NCBI GenBank assembly: GCA_900315525.1
Contig: OMZO01000036.1
Span: 1-47,627 of the forward strand
DNA from: an uncultured Prevotella sp.
Lineage (GTDB): Bacteria; Bacteroidota; Bacteroidia; Bacteroidales; Bacteroidaceae
Direction of reading: 5' to 3'
DNA length: 47,627 nt
Shown here: piece by piece, positions 34,808 through 42,590 of the stretch
Numbering within the stretch: the first letter of the stretch is position 1
How the letters are laid out: each line of letters opens with the position of its first letter
The notes under the pieces: generated by a model
Told to the model about the DNA's origin: nothing
The model's input: the letters and a program-made list of their open reading frames with translations, nothing else
Databases searched by the model: none
Translations under genes and position numbers: made by a program

Positions 34808-36385
34808 TTATTTTTGCAAATATGCAGCAACCATTTCCGCACATCGCTCTCCATCAACACCTGCTGACACAATGCCTCCTGCGTAACCCGCTCCCTCACC
34901 ACAGGGGAAAAGTCCCCGGATACGAATATGCTGGAGGGTCTCATGATCTCTGACGATACGGATTGGTGATGAAGTACGTGTCTCCACAGCAATGAGCACA
35001 GCCTCATTTGTAAGGAAGCCATGAACCTGACGGCCAAAAGCCTTGAACCCCTCCTGCAGACGATGGGAAATCATCTTCGGCAACCAGAAATGCAAAGGAC
35101 TGGAAATCAGGCCTGGGGCATACGAAGACTTAGGCAAATCATAGCTCAGTCGGCCATTTACAAAGTCTGCCATACGTTGAGCAGGGGCAGTCTGTCGCAT
35201 ATTTCCCTGTTGCCAACACACCCGTTCTAACTGTTGTTGGAACCGCATTACCTTCAATACATCATCTCCTTCTACATCCTCCGGCCGAACCTCTACCACC
35301 ATACCACTGTTACTCCATGCCGTACCACGATTGGCTGGACTCATGCCATTGACCACAATCTGTTCCTTGTCGGTCGCTGCCGGTATCACAAAACCACCAG
35401 GGCACATACAAAAAGAATAGACTCCACGTCCTTCGATCTGAGTCACCATTGCATATTCTGCAGCCGGTAGATATTTGCCGCGTCCCTGCTTGGAATGGTA
35501 TTGAATCTGGTCGATCAACTGAGAGGGATGCTCAAGTCGAACACCTACAGCAATACCTTTAGTCTCTAATTCAACCTTTGCTTCATCTAAATAATGATAA
35601 ACATCTCTTGCAGAGTGACCTGTAGCTAAAATAACAGGGCCACAAAACTCCTTTTCAAGGTATATTCCATTTACAAATTCTTCAGCAATGACACCCACCA
35701 CTTGACTATTCTTGTCATCCATCACCAGTCGCGTCATCTTCGTCTGGAAGTGTACCTCACCGCCATTGTCGATTATCGTATGACGCATAGTCTCAATGAC
35801 CTTTGGCAATTTATCTGTACCAATGTGCGGATGAGCATCAGCTAAGATTGCTGTTGATGCCCCATGCTGACAAAAAACATTCAATATTTTATCCGTATTA
35901 CCACGTTTCTTCGAGCGTGTATAGAGCTTGCCATCGGAATAGGCACCAGCCCCACCCTCGCCAAAACAGTAATTGCTCTCACTATCAACTTTCTGAGTCC
36001 TGGTGATATTCGCCAAATCCTGCTTGCGAACGTGAACATTTTTACCACGTTCCAGAACAACGGGTCTAAGGCCGAGTTCAATGAGTCTTAAGGCAGCAAA
36101 AAGTCCTCCAGGCCCAGCTCCCACGACAATCACCTGCGGACATCCTTCAACATTTGGATAGTCCGTCTTCACATAAGCATCATCTTGAGGCAGTTCATTT
36201 ACGTAAACCCGCACCTTGAGGTTGACGAAAATCTGCCGCTGACGGGCATCGATACTTCGTTTCAAAATTCGGACGCCATAGACAGTCCTTACGTCAAAAC
36301 CATACTCGTCGGCTAACCAAACTTTCAATCTGTCTTCTTGTGCCGCAACCTCTGGCACTACTCTGATTTGATATTCATTAACCAT
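34808..36385 (-). CDS. FAD-dependent dehydrogenase of the COG2509 type
   Basis: A protein of 525 aa. An N-terminal basic region (about 1-85) precedes the dinucleotide-binding motif VIVVGAGPGGLFAALRLIEL and E112-region VLERGK. Later signature pieces include FGEGGAGAYSDGKLYTRSK, GPVILATGHSARD and, near the end, GLFPCGEGAGYAGGIVSAGVDG, a second FAD contact. No membrane segment. The family is an uncharacterised group of flavoproteins found in many bacteria; the substrate is unknown. It starts after its own consensus promoter, and its stop abuts the terminator at 34773-34803. Confidence 0.9.
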   Translation of the reverse strand: MVNEYQIRVVPEVAAQEDRLKVWLADEYGFDVRTVYGVRILKRSIDARQRQIFVNLKVRVYVNELPQDDAYVKTDYPNVEGCPQVIVVGAGPGGLFAALRLIELGLRPVVLERGKNVHVRKQDLANITRTQKVDSESNYCFGEGGAGAYSDGKLYTRSKKRGNTDKILNVFCQHGASTAILADAHPHIGTDKLPKVIETMRHTIIDNGGEVHFQTKMTRLVMDDKNSQVVGVIAEEFVNGIYLEKEFCGPVILATGHSARDVYHYLDEAKVELETKGIAVGVRLEHPSQLIDQIQYHSKQGRGKYLPAAEYAMVTQIEGRGVYSFCMCPGGFVIPAATDKEQIVVNGMSPANRGTAWSNSGMVVEVRPEDVEGDDVLKVMRFQQQLERVCWQQGNMRQTAPAQRMADFVNGRLSYDLPKSSYAPGLISSPLHFWLPKMISHRLQEGFKAFGRQVHGFLTNEAVLIAVETRTSSPIRIVRDHETLQHIRIRGLFPCGEGAGYAGGIVSAGVDGERCAEMVAAYLQK

Positions 36386-36427
36386 TGCCTGTTAATACAC
36401 CTTATTATATAATATATTATTAGATTG

Positions 36428-36458
36428 CAAAAATACTAATTAATTTGAAATCTACAAA
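36428..36458 (-). promoter_or_regulatory. Promoter of the FAD-dependent gene
   Basis: On the minus strand: -33 TTTG (36458-36455), a 19-nt spacer, and -7 TATTTTTG (36435-36428), about 40 nt before the ATG. It forms a divergent pair with the plus-strand promoter at 36491-36522. Confidence 0.7.
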
Positions 36459-36490
36459 ATTTTGGGACAATAAATTTTTTAACCGTTTTA

Positions 36491-36522
36491 TTTGCTATTT
36501 TCAGAATATCTTGCTAATTTTG
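36491..36522 (+). promoter_or_regulatory. Promoter of the EFR1 gene
   Basis: -33 TTTG at 36491-36494, a 20-nt spacer, and -7 TAATTTTG at 36515-36522. A full consensus match, 20 nt before the ATG at 36543. Confidence 0.72.
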
Positions 36523-36542
36523 CAATTCAAATATTGAATCAG

Positions 36543-37364
36543 ATGGTATTTTATTTTTCAGGTACAGGCAATACAAGGTGGATAGCAGAGCAAATAGCTA
36601 AGGCTATAGGTGAGCAACTGCTATATATACCAGATTTGATGAGAAATAGTCAATATGAGTTTTCACTATCAGAAAATGAACGTATTGGCTTTTGTTTCCC
36701 TACCCACGGTTGGCAACCACCACGTATAGTAAGGGAGTTTGTCAGGAAGTTAAAACTATCCTATCCAACTGCCACAGTAGATAGAGAAATGCCCTATTGT
36801 TGGGCTTTGACGACCTGTGGTGATGATATGGGTGAAGCCATGACCATATTTAACAAGGAACTGAGGCGTATTGTGTTAAATGGGTACTCCAGTCCGTTAC
36901 AGGCAGAGGCCCTATTCTCTGTTATCATGCCTGAGTCGTATGTTTGCCTTCCTTTCATGAAGACGGATACGGAAGAAAAAGAGGCAATGAAGATTGATAT
37001 TGCCAAGCATCAGATACCGCATATCGCCCAAGTCATACAAACCCGAATGCGGGGAATCATGGAATTGGACAAGGGACCAACACCTCGCTTATACTCTTAT
37101 GTCATCGGACATTACTTTAATCATCATATGATAACAGACCGTAAGTTTACCGTCGATACTGGAAAATGTATCAAATGCGGTAAATGTGTGAAAGTCTGTC
37201 CAGTAGACAATATAAAAAATACACCTCCCGAATGGCTTCATAACGGCAGGTGTACATGTTGTCTCGCTTGCTATCATTATTGCCCTGTGCACGCCATCAA
37301 CTATGGCAGTATCACACGGAAACGCGACCAATATTACTTTAATAGACGCGAGGACCGAAGATAA
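36543..37364 (+). CDS. EFR1-family flavodoxin-ferredoxin protein
   Basis: A protein of 273 aa from the ATG at 36543, placed just after the promoter. The N-terminus is a flavodoxin-like FMN site (MVFYFSGTGNTRWIAEQIAK). The C-terminus carries two [4Fe-4S] clusters: C-I-K-C-G-K-C-V-K-V-C-P and C-T-C-C-L-A-C-Y-H-Y-C-P. It should move single electrons between a flavin and iron-sulfur centres; partners are unknown. Its last 26 nt overlap the 3' end of the convergent YggS-like gene. Confidence 0.9.
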   Translation: MVFYFSGTGNTRWIAEQIAKAIGEQLLYIPDLMRNSQYEFSLSENERIGFCFPTHGWQPPRIVREFVRKLKLSYPTATVDREMPYCWALTTCGDDMGEAMTIFNKELRRIVLNGYSSPLQAEALFSVIMPESYVCLPFMKTDTEEKEAMKIDIAKHQIPHIAQVIQTRMRGIMELDKGPTPRLYSYVIGHYFNHHMITDRKFTVDTGKCIKCGKCVKVCPVDNIKNTPPEWLHNGRCTCCLACYHYCPVHAINYGSITRKRDQYYFNRREDRR

Positions 37365-38013
37365 AGGTTCCGATACGCACCATGGTGGAGCGCATATTGA
37401 GAGCAATCTGGTAGTCGTCGCTCATCCCCCAAGATCGTTCGCAGAAAGCATCATCTTCAACAAAATATTTCGCCTTGACCTCGTCAAAGAACGTAGCGGC
37501 AGTCTGCATTTCTCCACGAATCTGCTCAGCGTCATCAACATTTGATGCCATCATCATGAGTCCACAGATGCGTACATTCTTCATTTGCCGCCATTCTCCG
37601 TCATCAAGGAGTTCACGACAGGCCTCTAAAGTCAGACCATATTTTGTTGACTCCTCAGCAATATGCAATTCCAGAAGGACCTTGATAACCCGATTACAAC
37701 GAGCCGCCTGTTTATTGATTTCACGTAAGAGCTTCAGTGAGTCAACAGCTTCGACCATGGAAACATAAGGCGCAATGTACTTGACCTTGTTGGTTTGTAG
37801 ATGACCTATGAAGTGCCACTCAATATCCTTTGGCAACGACTCGTGTTTCAGACGCAATTCCTGTTCATGGCTTTCCCCAAATAGACGTTGTCCTTCTTCA
37901 TAGGCAGCCATGATATACTCGTTAGGGTGATACTTAGATATTGCCACAAGACGAACACCTTGTGGCAATGTATCATAGATTTTACGCAGATGTCCCTTTA
38001 CGTCGTAGTCCAT
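37339..38013 (-). CDS. YggS/PLPBP-family pyridoxal-phosphate-binding protein
   Basis: A protein of 224 aa forming a single TIM-barrel fold. The PLP lysine is in VAISKYHP, followed by FGESHEQEL and WHFIGHLQTNKVKYI; later ICGLMMMAS and the phosphate-binding loop MSDDYQIALNMRSTMVRIGT are present. The family manages PLP balance and affects amino-acid pools rather than catalysing a reaction. Its ATG shares one base with the DUF4494 stop (TAATG), so translation is coupled. Its end overlaps the convergent EFR1 gene. Confidence 0.94.
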   Translation of the reverse strand: MDYDVKGHLRKIYDTLPQGVRLVAISKYHPNEYIMAAYEEGQRLFGESHEQELRLKHESLPKDIEWHFIGHLQTNKVKYIAPYVSMVEAVDSLKLLREINKQAARCNRVIKVLLELHIAEESTKYGLTLEACRELLDDGEWRQMKNVRICGLMMMASNVDDAEQIRGEMQTAATFFDEVKAKYFVEDDAFCERSWGMSDDYQIALNMRSTMVRIGTFIFGPRVY

Positions 38014-38495
38014 TACTGTTCGTATTCAGGTTGATCGTTCTGCCTGGCAGCCTTTTTATATTCAAAGACATCCATCAAAGTGGTTTCTGCCACAGAAGAT
38101 ATGACATAATCAATCATTGTTCCACCCATCACCTCGTCAATGTTCTTAACAGCACCATTGAAAGATCCTGCCTGCACAAGGTAACTGACCGATGAGCGCT
38201 TTTCTTTATCGGTTTTCTCATCGATAGTAATAAACTGCAGCTTGGCCTTATACCATTTATCGGCATTGTCGTCATCAGAAAAGAATATTTCCTTATATGT
38301 AGCCTTCTTAATATCAGCCACATCGAATTCACCGCTGATATAGGAAGACATCTCTTCCATAATACGTTCCTCAGCCTCACTAAAACTTAAGGCATCAACA
38401 ACATAGGATTCATTAACCTTTTTCTGCAAGCCGTCTTCCATCACTTTTTCATAACGGATCTTGCACTCAAACCAGTTTGCTGTTCTACTTCTCAT
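38013..38495 (-). CDS. DUF4494 family protein
   Basis: A protein of 160 aa beginning MRSRTANWFECKIRYEKVME, a segment typical of DUF4494. It appears soluble and mixed alpha/beta, with two similar charged halves (about 8-75 and 80-145). The family is nearly confined to Bacteroidetes and has no known function. It lies between the pseudokinase gene (18-nt gap) and the YggS-like gene (1-nt overlap), so the three are expressed together. Confidence 0.85.
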   Translation of the reverse strand: MRSRTANWFECKIRYEKVMEDGLQKKVNESYVVDALSFSEAEERIMEEMSSYISGEFDVADIKKATYKEIFFSDDDNADKWYKAKLQFITIDEKTDKEKRSSVSYLVQAGSFNGAVKNIDEVMGGTMIDYVISSVAETTLMDVFEYKKAARQNDQPEYEQ

Positions 38496-38513
38496 TTCTT
38501 TTTTATAACTTAA

Positions 38514-39848
38514 TTAATTTTTCTTATCTGAATCAGAAGAAGGTGTCGAAGGTGATTCATCATCACTTCCCTGCTTATTTTTTAAACCCATATAGTCTTT
38601 ATCCATCTGGGCCTTTTTCTTTTCCGTCAGTTGTTCAATAATCTTTGAGGCAATACCGTTGGCACGATCTGCACTAAGCGTTGTAGATTTCATCAATTCC
38701 GCCTGTTTCTTGGCAAGTTTTTCTGTCATTGCACGACTCTTGGCGGCAAAATCTTTCTCAGTACCATTCATCTGGCCAGTGTTATAGACTTCTGAGAGAA
38801 TGGCATCTGCCGCCTTTGTGAACTGTTTACGGAAAATGGCCTCTGCCTTAGCGTTATATTCACGTAGTTTGGCCTCACCAACACCCAGAGAGTCATTCTT
38901 ATGACGCTGCAATTCTACAACATGAGCAATAGTAGCGGAGTCTGCATCAGCCCCAATACCAAGCAAGGCATCCATATCCTCATCAAGCATCTCGTCGGGT
39001 ATCGGCTCTTCAACAGGCTTTACATACTCTACTGCTTCAGGACTGGGTAAGAGATAAAAGAATAAGCCGACGATAGTAAGAGCTATAGCCACAGCCACAC
39101 CAGCCGTGACTGCTGTCCGACGAATACTGCGCACGCGGTTAATAGCAGAACGAAAGTCTTCGATACTGGCGTAACGATCTTCAGGACTTTCGGCAATAGC
39201 CTTGTTGACGACCTTCTTTAATTCAAAAGGCATACCAGAAGACTCATATAGCCATAATAACAACTTACCAAGCGAATAGACATCTGTTCGCCCGTCAATA
39301 GGGTTACCATTAAACACCTCTGGTGCAACAAATTGTTCAACACCTTCATAGAGGATATCCTGATCAAGTTTATTGAAGAACGACCCATGGAATAACAGAC
39401 GGACTGCATTGTCGTTCTTTCGAGTCAGTATATTTGATGGCGCAAAACAGACATAATAGATTTCATTCTTATGGAAATCAGAAACGACATCAAACAGTTC
39501 GTTCATCACTGAATTAACGAAACCATTACGAACCACAATGGCCGGATCATCGTTGATCAGCTGTTCAAGCGTTTGATAGTTACCGACCTCTACGGCAACT
39601 GCATATACGCCTTCGTCTCCTTCATTGGGTGTGAAATGGAGTTGACCTTTATGGCTTATCTCTCGCACTGCATCGCAATCAGCCTTAATACTGCGCGAGA
39701 ACTTGATCTGGTCTGCTATTTCATCACGAAACTCGACGAAGTTAGAATATTTTCCGTCAATGAGGCGTTTGTAAAAGTAACCATAAGGCATAGGAGCCTT
39801 AACTGTTTTCTTTGCCTTGCGCGCCTCGAGCATTTCCTCATAATTCAT
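38514..39848 (-). CDS. Membrane-anchored protein-kinase-like pseudokinase
   Basis: A protein of 444 aa. Residues 20-240 follow the protein-kinase fold, with a clear C-lobe: PSNIL at 137-141, VAPEVF at 175-180 and GRTDVYSLGKLL at 186-197. The catalytic loop H-R-D-x-K reads Y-V-C-F-A (132-136), the DFG motif reads F-H-G (153-155), and no VAIK lysine is evident, so phosphotransfer is not expected. A single membrane segment (about 247-267) is followed by an acidic linker, a helical, probably periplasmic or coiled-coil domain (about 280-420) and a Ser/Asp/Lys tail. It heads the operon with DUF4494 and the YggS-like gene. It may bind a partner or nucleotide as a scaffold. Confidence 0.8.
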   Translation of the reverse strand: MNYEEMLEARKAKKTVKAPMPYGYFYKRLIDGKYSNFVEFRDEIADQIKFSRSIKADCDAVREISHKGQLHFTPNEGDEGVYAVAVEVGNYQTLEQLINDDPAIVVRNGFVNSVMNELFDVVSDFHKNEIYYVCFAPSNILTRKNDNAVRLLFHGSFFNKLDQDILYEGVEQFVAPEVFNGNPIDGRTDVYSLGKLLLWLYESSGMPFELKKVVNKAIAESPEDRYASIEDFRSAINRVRSIRRTAVTAGVAVAIALTIVGLFFYLLPSPEAVEYVKPVEEPIPDEMLDEDMDALLGIGADADSATIAHVVELQRHKNDSLGVGEAKLREYNAKAEAIFRKQFTKAADAILSEVYNTGQMNGTEKDFAAKSRAMTEKLAKKQAELMKSTTLSADRANGIASKIIEQLTEKKKAQMDKDYMGLKNKQGSDDESPSTPSSDSDKKN

Positions 39849-39883
39849 CGTTTTGGTCTGCTTTAAAAATGATTTTTGTTTGG

Positions 39884-39891
39884 CAAAAGTA
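39884..39891 (-). promoter_or_regulatory. -7 element of the pseudokinase operon
   Basis: TACTTTTG on the minus strand (39891-39884), 35 nt before the ATG. A near -33 (TTTC, 39915-39912) sits 20 nt upstream. It faces away from the aminotransferase promoter at 39986. Confidence 0.5.
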
Positions 39892-39985
39892 CAAATAATA
39901 ATTGAAATTGGGAAACATAAAACAAAAAATATGTATTCTCAAGTGTATTTTTTACTTTTAATTCTTCGTTTTTCATTTTTCTTTG

Positions 39986-39993
39986 TAACTTTG
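39986..39993 (+). promoter_or_regulatory. -7 element of the aminotransferase-permease operon
   Basis: TAACTTTG at 39986-39993, 24 nt before the ATG at 40018. The -33 region is only T-rich. Confidence 0.5.
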
Positions 39994-40017
39994 CACCGAA
40001 ATAAAATATGAATAGAG

Positions 40018-41220
40018 ATGCCTGAAATATCAGTTCGTGGCCTTGAGATGCCAGAGTCGCCTATACGTAAGTTAGCACCATTAGCTGCTGCCGCAAAAAA
40101 AAGAGGTACAAAAGTTTACCATCTGAATATTGGCCAGCCTGATTTGCCGACACCACGTGTAGGACTTGATGCTTTGAAGCAAATAGATCGCAACATATTA
40201 GAATACTCCCCTTCCCAAGGCTATTTGAGCTACCGGGAAAAACTTGTCAGTTATTATGCGAAATATAATATCAATGTAACAGCCGACGATATTATCATTA
40301 CTTCTGGCGGTTCCGAAGCCGTTCTCTTTGCATTCTTATCATGTCTCAATCCCGGTGATGAAATCATTGTGCCAGAACCTGCTTATGCAAACTATATGGC
40401 ATTTGCCATCTCTGCCGGTGCAAAGATTCGCACCATCGCTACTACGATTGATGAAGGATTCTCGCTTCCTAAAGTTGAGAAATTCGAGGAACTCATCAAC
40501 GAGCGTACCAGAGCCATCATGATCTGTAACCCTAACAATCCTACTGGATACCTCTATACGCGTCGCGAAATGAATCAGATACGGGATTTGGTAAAGAAAT
40601 ACGATTTGTATCTTTTCTCCGATGAAGTCTATCGCGAATATATCTATACTGGGTCTCCCTACATTTCCGCCTGTCATCTGGAAGGTATCGAGCAGAATGT
40701 CATCCTGATTGACTCAGTTTCTAAACGCTATTCTGAGTGCGGTATTCGTATAGGTGCCCTCATCACGAAAAACGCAGAAGTAAGAAAAGCTGTGATGAAA
40801 TTCTGTCAGGCCCGTCTGTCTCCTCCACTTATCGGACAGATTGTTGCAGAAGCCTCACTGGATGCACCGGAAGAGTATTACCGCGATGTCTATGATGAAT
40901 ATGTTGAGCGGCGTAAGTGTCTCATCGATGGATTGAACCGTATTCCAGGTGTCTATTCTCCGATACCGATGGGAGCCTTCTATACTGTTGCAAAGCTTCC
41001 TGTGGACGATGCAGAGAAATTCTGTCGCTGGTGCCTATCTGAATTCGAGTATGAGGGTGAAACTGTAATGATGGCTCCGGCAGCAGGTTTTTACACAACT
41101 CCAGGAGCAGGCATCAATCAAGTGCGTATAGCCTATGTCTTGAAGAAAGAAGATCTGGAAAGGGCACTTGTTGTGCTCAAAAAGGCACTTGAGACCTATC
41201 CTGGGAGGGTCGTCGAATGA
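40018..41220 (+). CDS. PLP-dependent class I/II aminotransferase
   Basis: A protein of 400 aa of fold type I. It shows the N-terminal GQPDLPTP motif, IITSGGSEAVLFA for cofactor phosphate binding, the conserved CNPNNPTGYLYTRREM, FSDEVYREY (the Asp that contacts the pyridine ring) and the Schiff-base Lys in SVSKRYSECGIRIG. The arrangement resembles aspartate/aromatic aminotransferases, but substrate cannot be fixed from sequence. The start follows the promoter. Its stop overlaps the permease start as ATGA. Confidence 0.92.
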   Translation: MPEISVRGLEMPESPIRKLAPLAAAAKKRGTKVYHLNIGQPDLPTPRVGLDALKQIDRNILEYSPSQGYLSYREKLVSYYAKYNINVTADDIIITSGGSEAVLFAFLSCLNPGDEIIVPEPAYANYMAFAISAGAKIRTIATTIDEGFSLPKVEKFEELINERTRAIMICNPNNPTGYLYTRREMNQIRDLVKKYDLYLFSDEVYREYIYTGSPYISACHLEGIEQNVILIDSVSKRYSECGIRIGALITKNAEVRKAVMKFCQARLSPPLIGQIVAEASLDAPEEYYRDVYDEYVERRKCLIDGLNRIPGVYSPIPMGAFYTVAKLPVDDAEKFCRWCLSEFEYEGETVMMAPAAGFYTTPGAGINQVRIAYVLKKEDLERALVVLKKALETYPGRVVE

Positions 41221-42464
41221 ACCTCCCCTTATTTGTAGCCAAAAAAATCTATCATGAGCAGGGTGACAACCGAAAAGTAAGCCGTCCTGCTATTCATATT
41301 GCCACTGCAGGTGTAGCAATAGGTCTTGCTGTTATGATCATCACTGTCAGTGTTGTGCTAGGATTTAAGCATACCATCCGTGACAAAGTGATGGGATTCG
41401 GAGGACACATACAAGTTCACAATGCACTCGCATATAATGATACCGAACCCTATATTATCAACTGCAATGACAGTCTGATAAAAGCTATTCGATCCATAAA
41501 AGGGACTCGACACCTCGAGCGGTATTCTATGGCTCAGGGCATTTTGAAGACTGATAAAGATTTCCTTGGCATTGCTTTCAAGGGTGTGGGACAAGAGTTC
41601 GACACTACATTCATCAGCCAACATCTGGTGGCAGGCAATATACCTCATTTCACAGATAGTATCAGTCAGTTCCAATTGCTCATTTCCAAGATGATTGCCG
41701 ATAAGCTAAGGCTGAACGTCGGTGATAGGATTTATGCATATTTCATTGAAGATGAAAACGTTAAGACAAGGAAGTATAAGATAAGTGGTATTTATCAGAC
41801 AAACATGACACGCTTTGATGAGGCCATTTGTTTCTCTGATATATATTCAGTTAACAAAATAAACGGCTGGGGCTCTGGAGTATGTTCTGGCATTGAGGTG
41901 ACAGTAGAAGACCTAAATCTGTTACCACAAGTAGAAGAGTCATTTATCAGCACCATAAACCGTTCGACCGACGCCAGTGGCAACATTCTTGCAACTCAAA
42001 CTATCTATGAATTATATCCTCAAGTATTCGTCTGGCTTAATTTACTTGATATTAATGTCTGGATCATTTTAGCACTCATGATTTGTGTAGCCGGTTTCAC
42101 TATGATCAGCGGATTGCTCATCATCATATTGGAAAGAACGCAGATGATAGGCATATTAAAGGCCATCGGCGCACGCAATGATACGATACGTCACATATTC
42201 CTATGGTTTTCGGTATTTATTCTTGGTCGTGGCTTGTTATGGGGTAATATTTTAGGAATAGGCATTGTCCTCCTGCAGATGTACACTGGTATTGTAACCC
42301 TTGACCCTCAGACGTATTATGTCAGAGAAGCTCCAATGGAACTGAATATACCATCTGTTGCGTGCCTGAATTTGGCTACTCTTTTGATATGCATTTTTGT
42401 TCTCATAGCCCCGAGTTATATGATTTCTCATATTCACCCCGCTAAATCTATGAGATACGAATAA
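41217..42464 (+). CDS. ABC transporter permease of the LolC/LolE-FtsX type
   Basis: A protein of 415 aa with one N-terminal membrane segment (about 28-48, IATAGVAIGLAVMIITVSVV), a large periplasmic domain (50-265) and three C-terminal membrane segments (about 275-300, 325-345, 380-400) forming the FtsX domain (QMIGILKAIGARNDTIRHIF). Such proteins work with LolD to extract lipoproteins from the inner membrane. No ATPase partner is adjacent. It is translationally coupled to the aminotransferase (4-nt overlap). Confidence 0.88.
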   Translation: MNLPLFVAKKIYHEQGDNRKVSRPAIHIATAGVAIGLAVMIITVSVVLGFKHTIRDKVMGFGGHIQVHNALAYNDTEPYIINCNDSLIKAIRSIKGTRHLERYSMAQGILKTDKDFLGIAFKGVGQEFDTTFISQHLVAGNIPHFTDSISQFQLLISKMIADKLRLNVGDRIYAYFIEDENVKTRKYKISGIYQTNMTRFDEAICFSDIYSVNKINGWGSGVCSGIEVTVEDLNLLPQVEESFISTINRSTDASGNILATQTIYELYPQVFVWLNLLDINVWIILALMICVAGFTMISGLLIIILERTQMIGILKAIGARNDTIRHIFLWFSVFILGRGLLWGNILGIGIVLLQMYTGIVTLDPQTYYVREAPMELNIPSVACLNLATLLICIFVLIAPSYMISHIHPAKSMRYE

Positions 42465-42518
42465 ATGTGTCCCATTTTTCCAATAATTACGTGTTTTTTA
42501 CTCACGACCCTAAAATAT

Positions 42519-42584
42519 TGCACATTTTTTTTTGAAATGTGCATTAAATGATGTATCTTTGCACAAAATTTCAAAAATTGTGCA
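42519..42584 (+). promoter_or_regulatory. Acyl-ligase promoter with two TGCACA inverted repeats
   Basis: -33 TTTG (42531-42534), a 19-nt spacer and -7 TATCTTTG (42554-42561) form a consensus promoter. TGCACATTT (42519-42527) and AAATGTGCA (42535-42543) flank the -33 element as a perfect 9-bp inverted repeat. TGCACAA (42560-42566) and TTGTGCA (42578-42584) form a second repeat at the transcription start. The shared TGCACA half-site suggests an operator. Confidence 0.6.
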
Positions 42585-42590
42585 GTTTTA

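Noticed and set aside
40008-40025. Five-codon minigene overlapping the aminotransferase start
   Set aside because: An ATG with five codons is too short to separate from chance; no conserved residues suggest an attenuator peptide.
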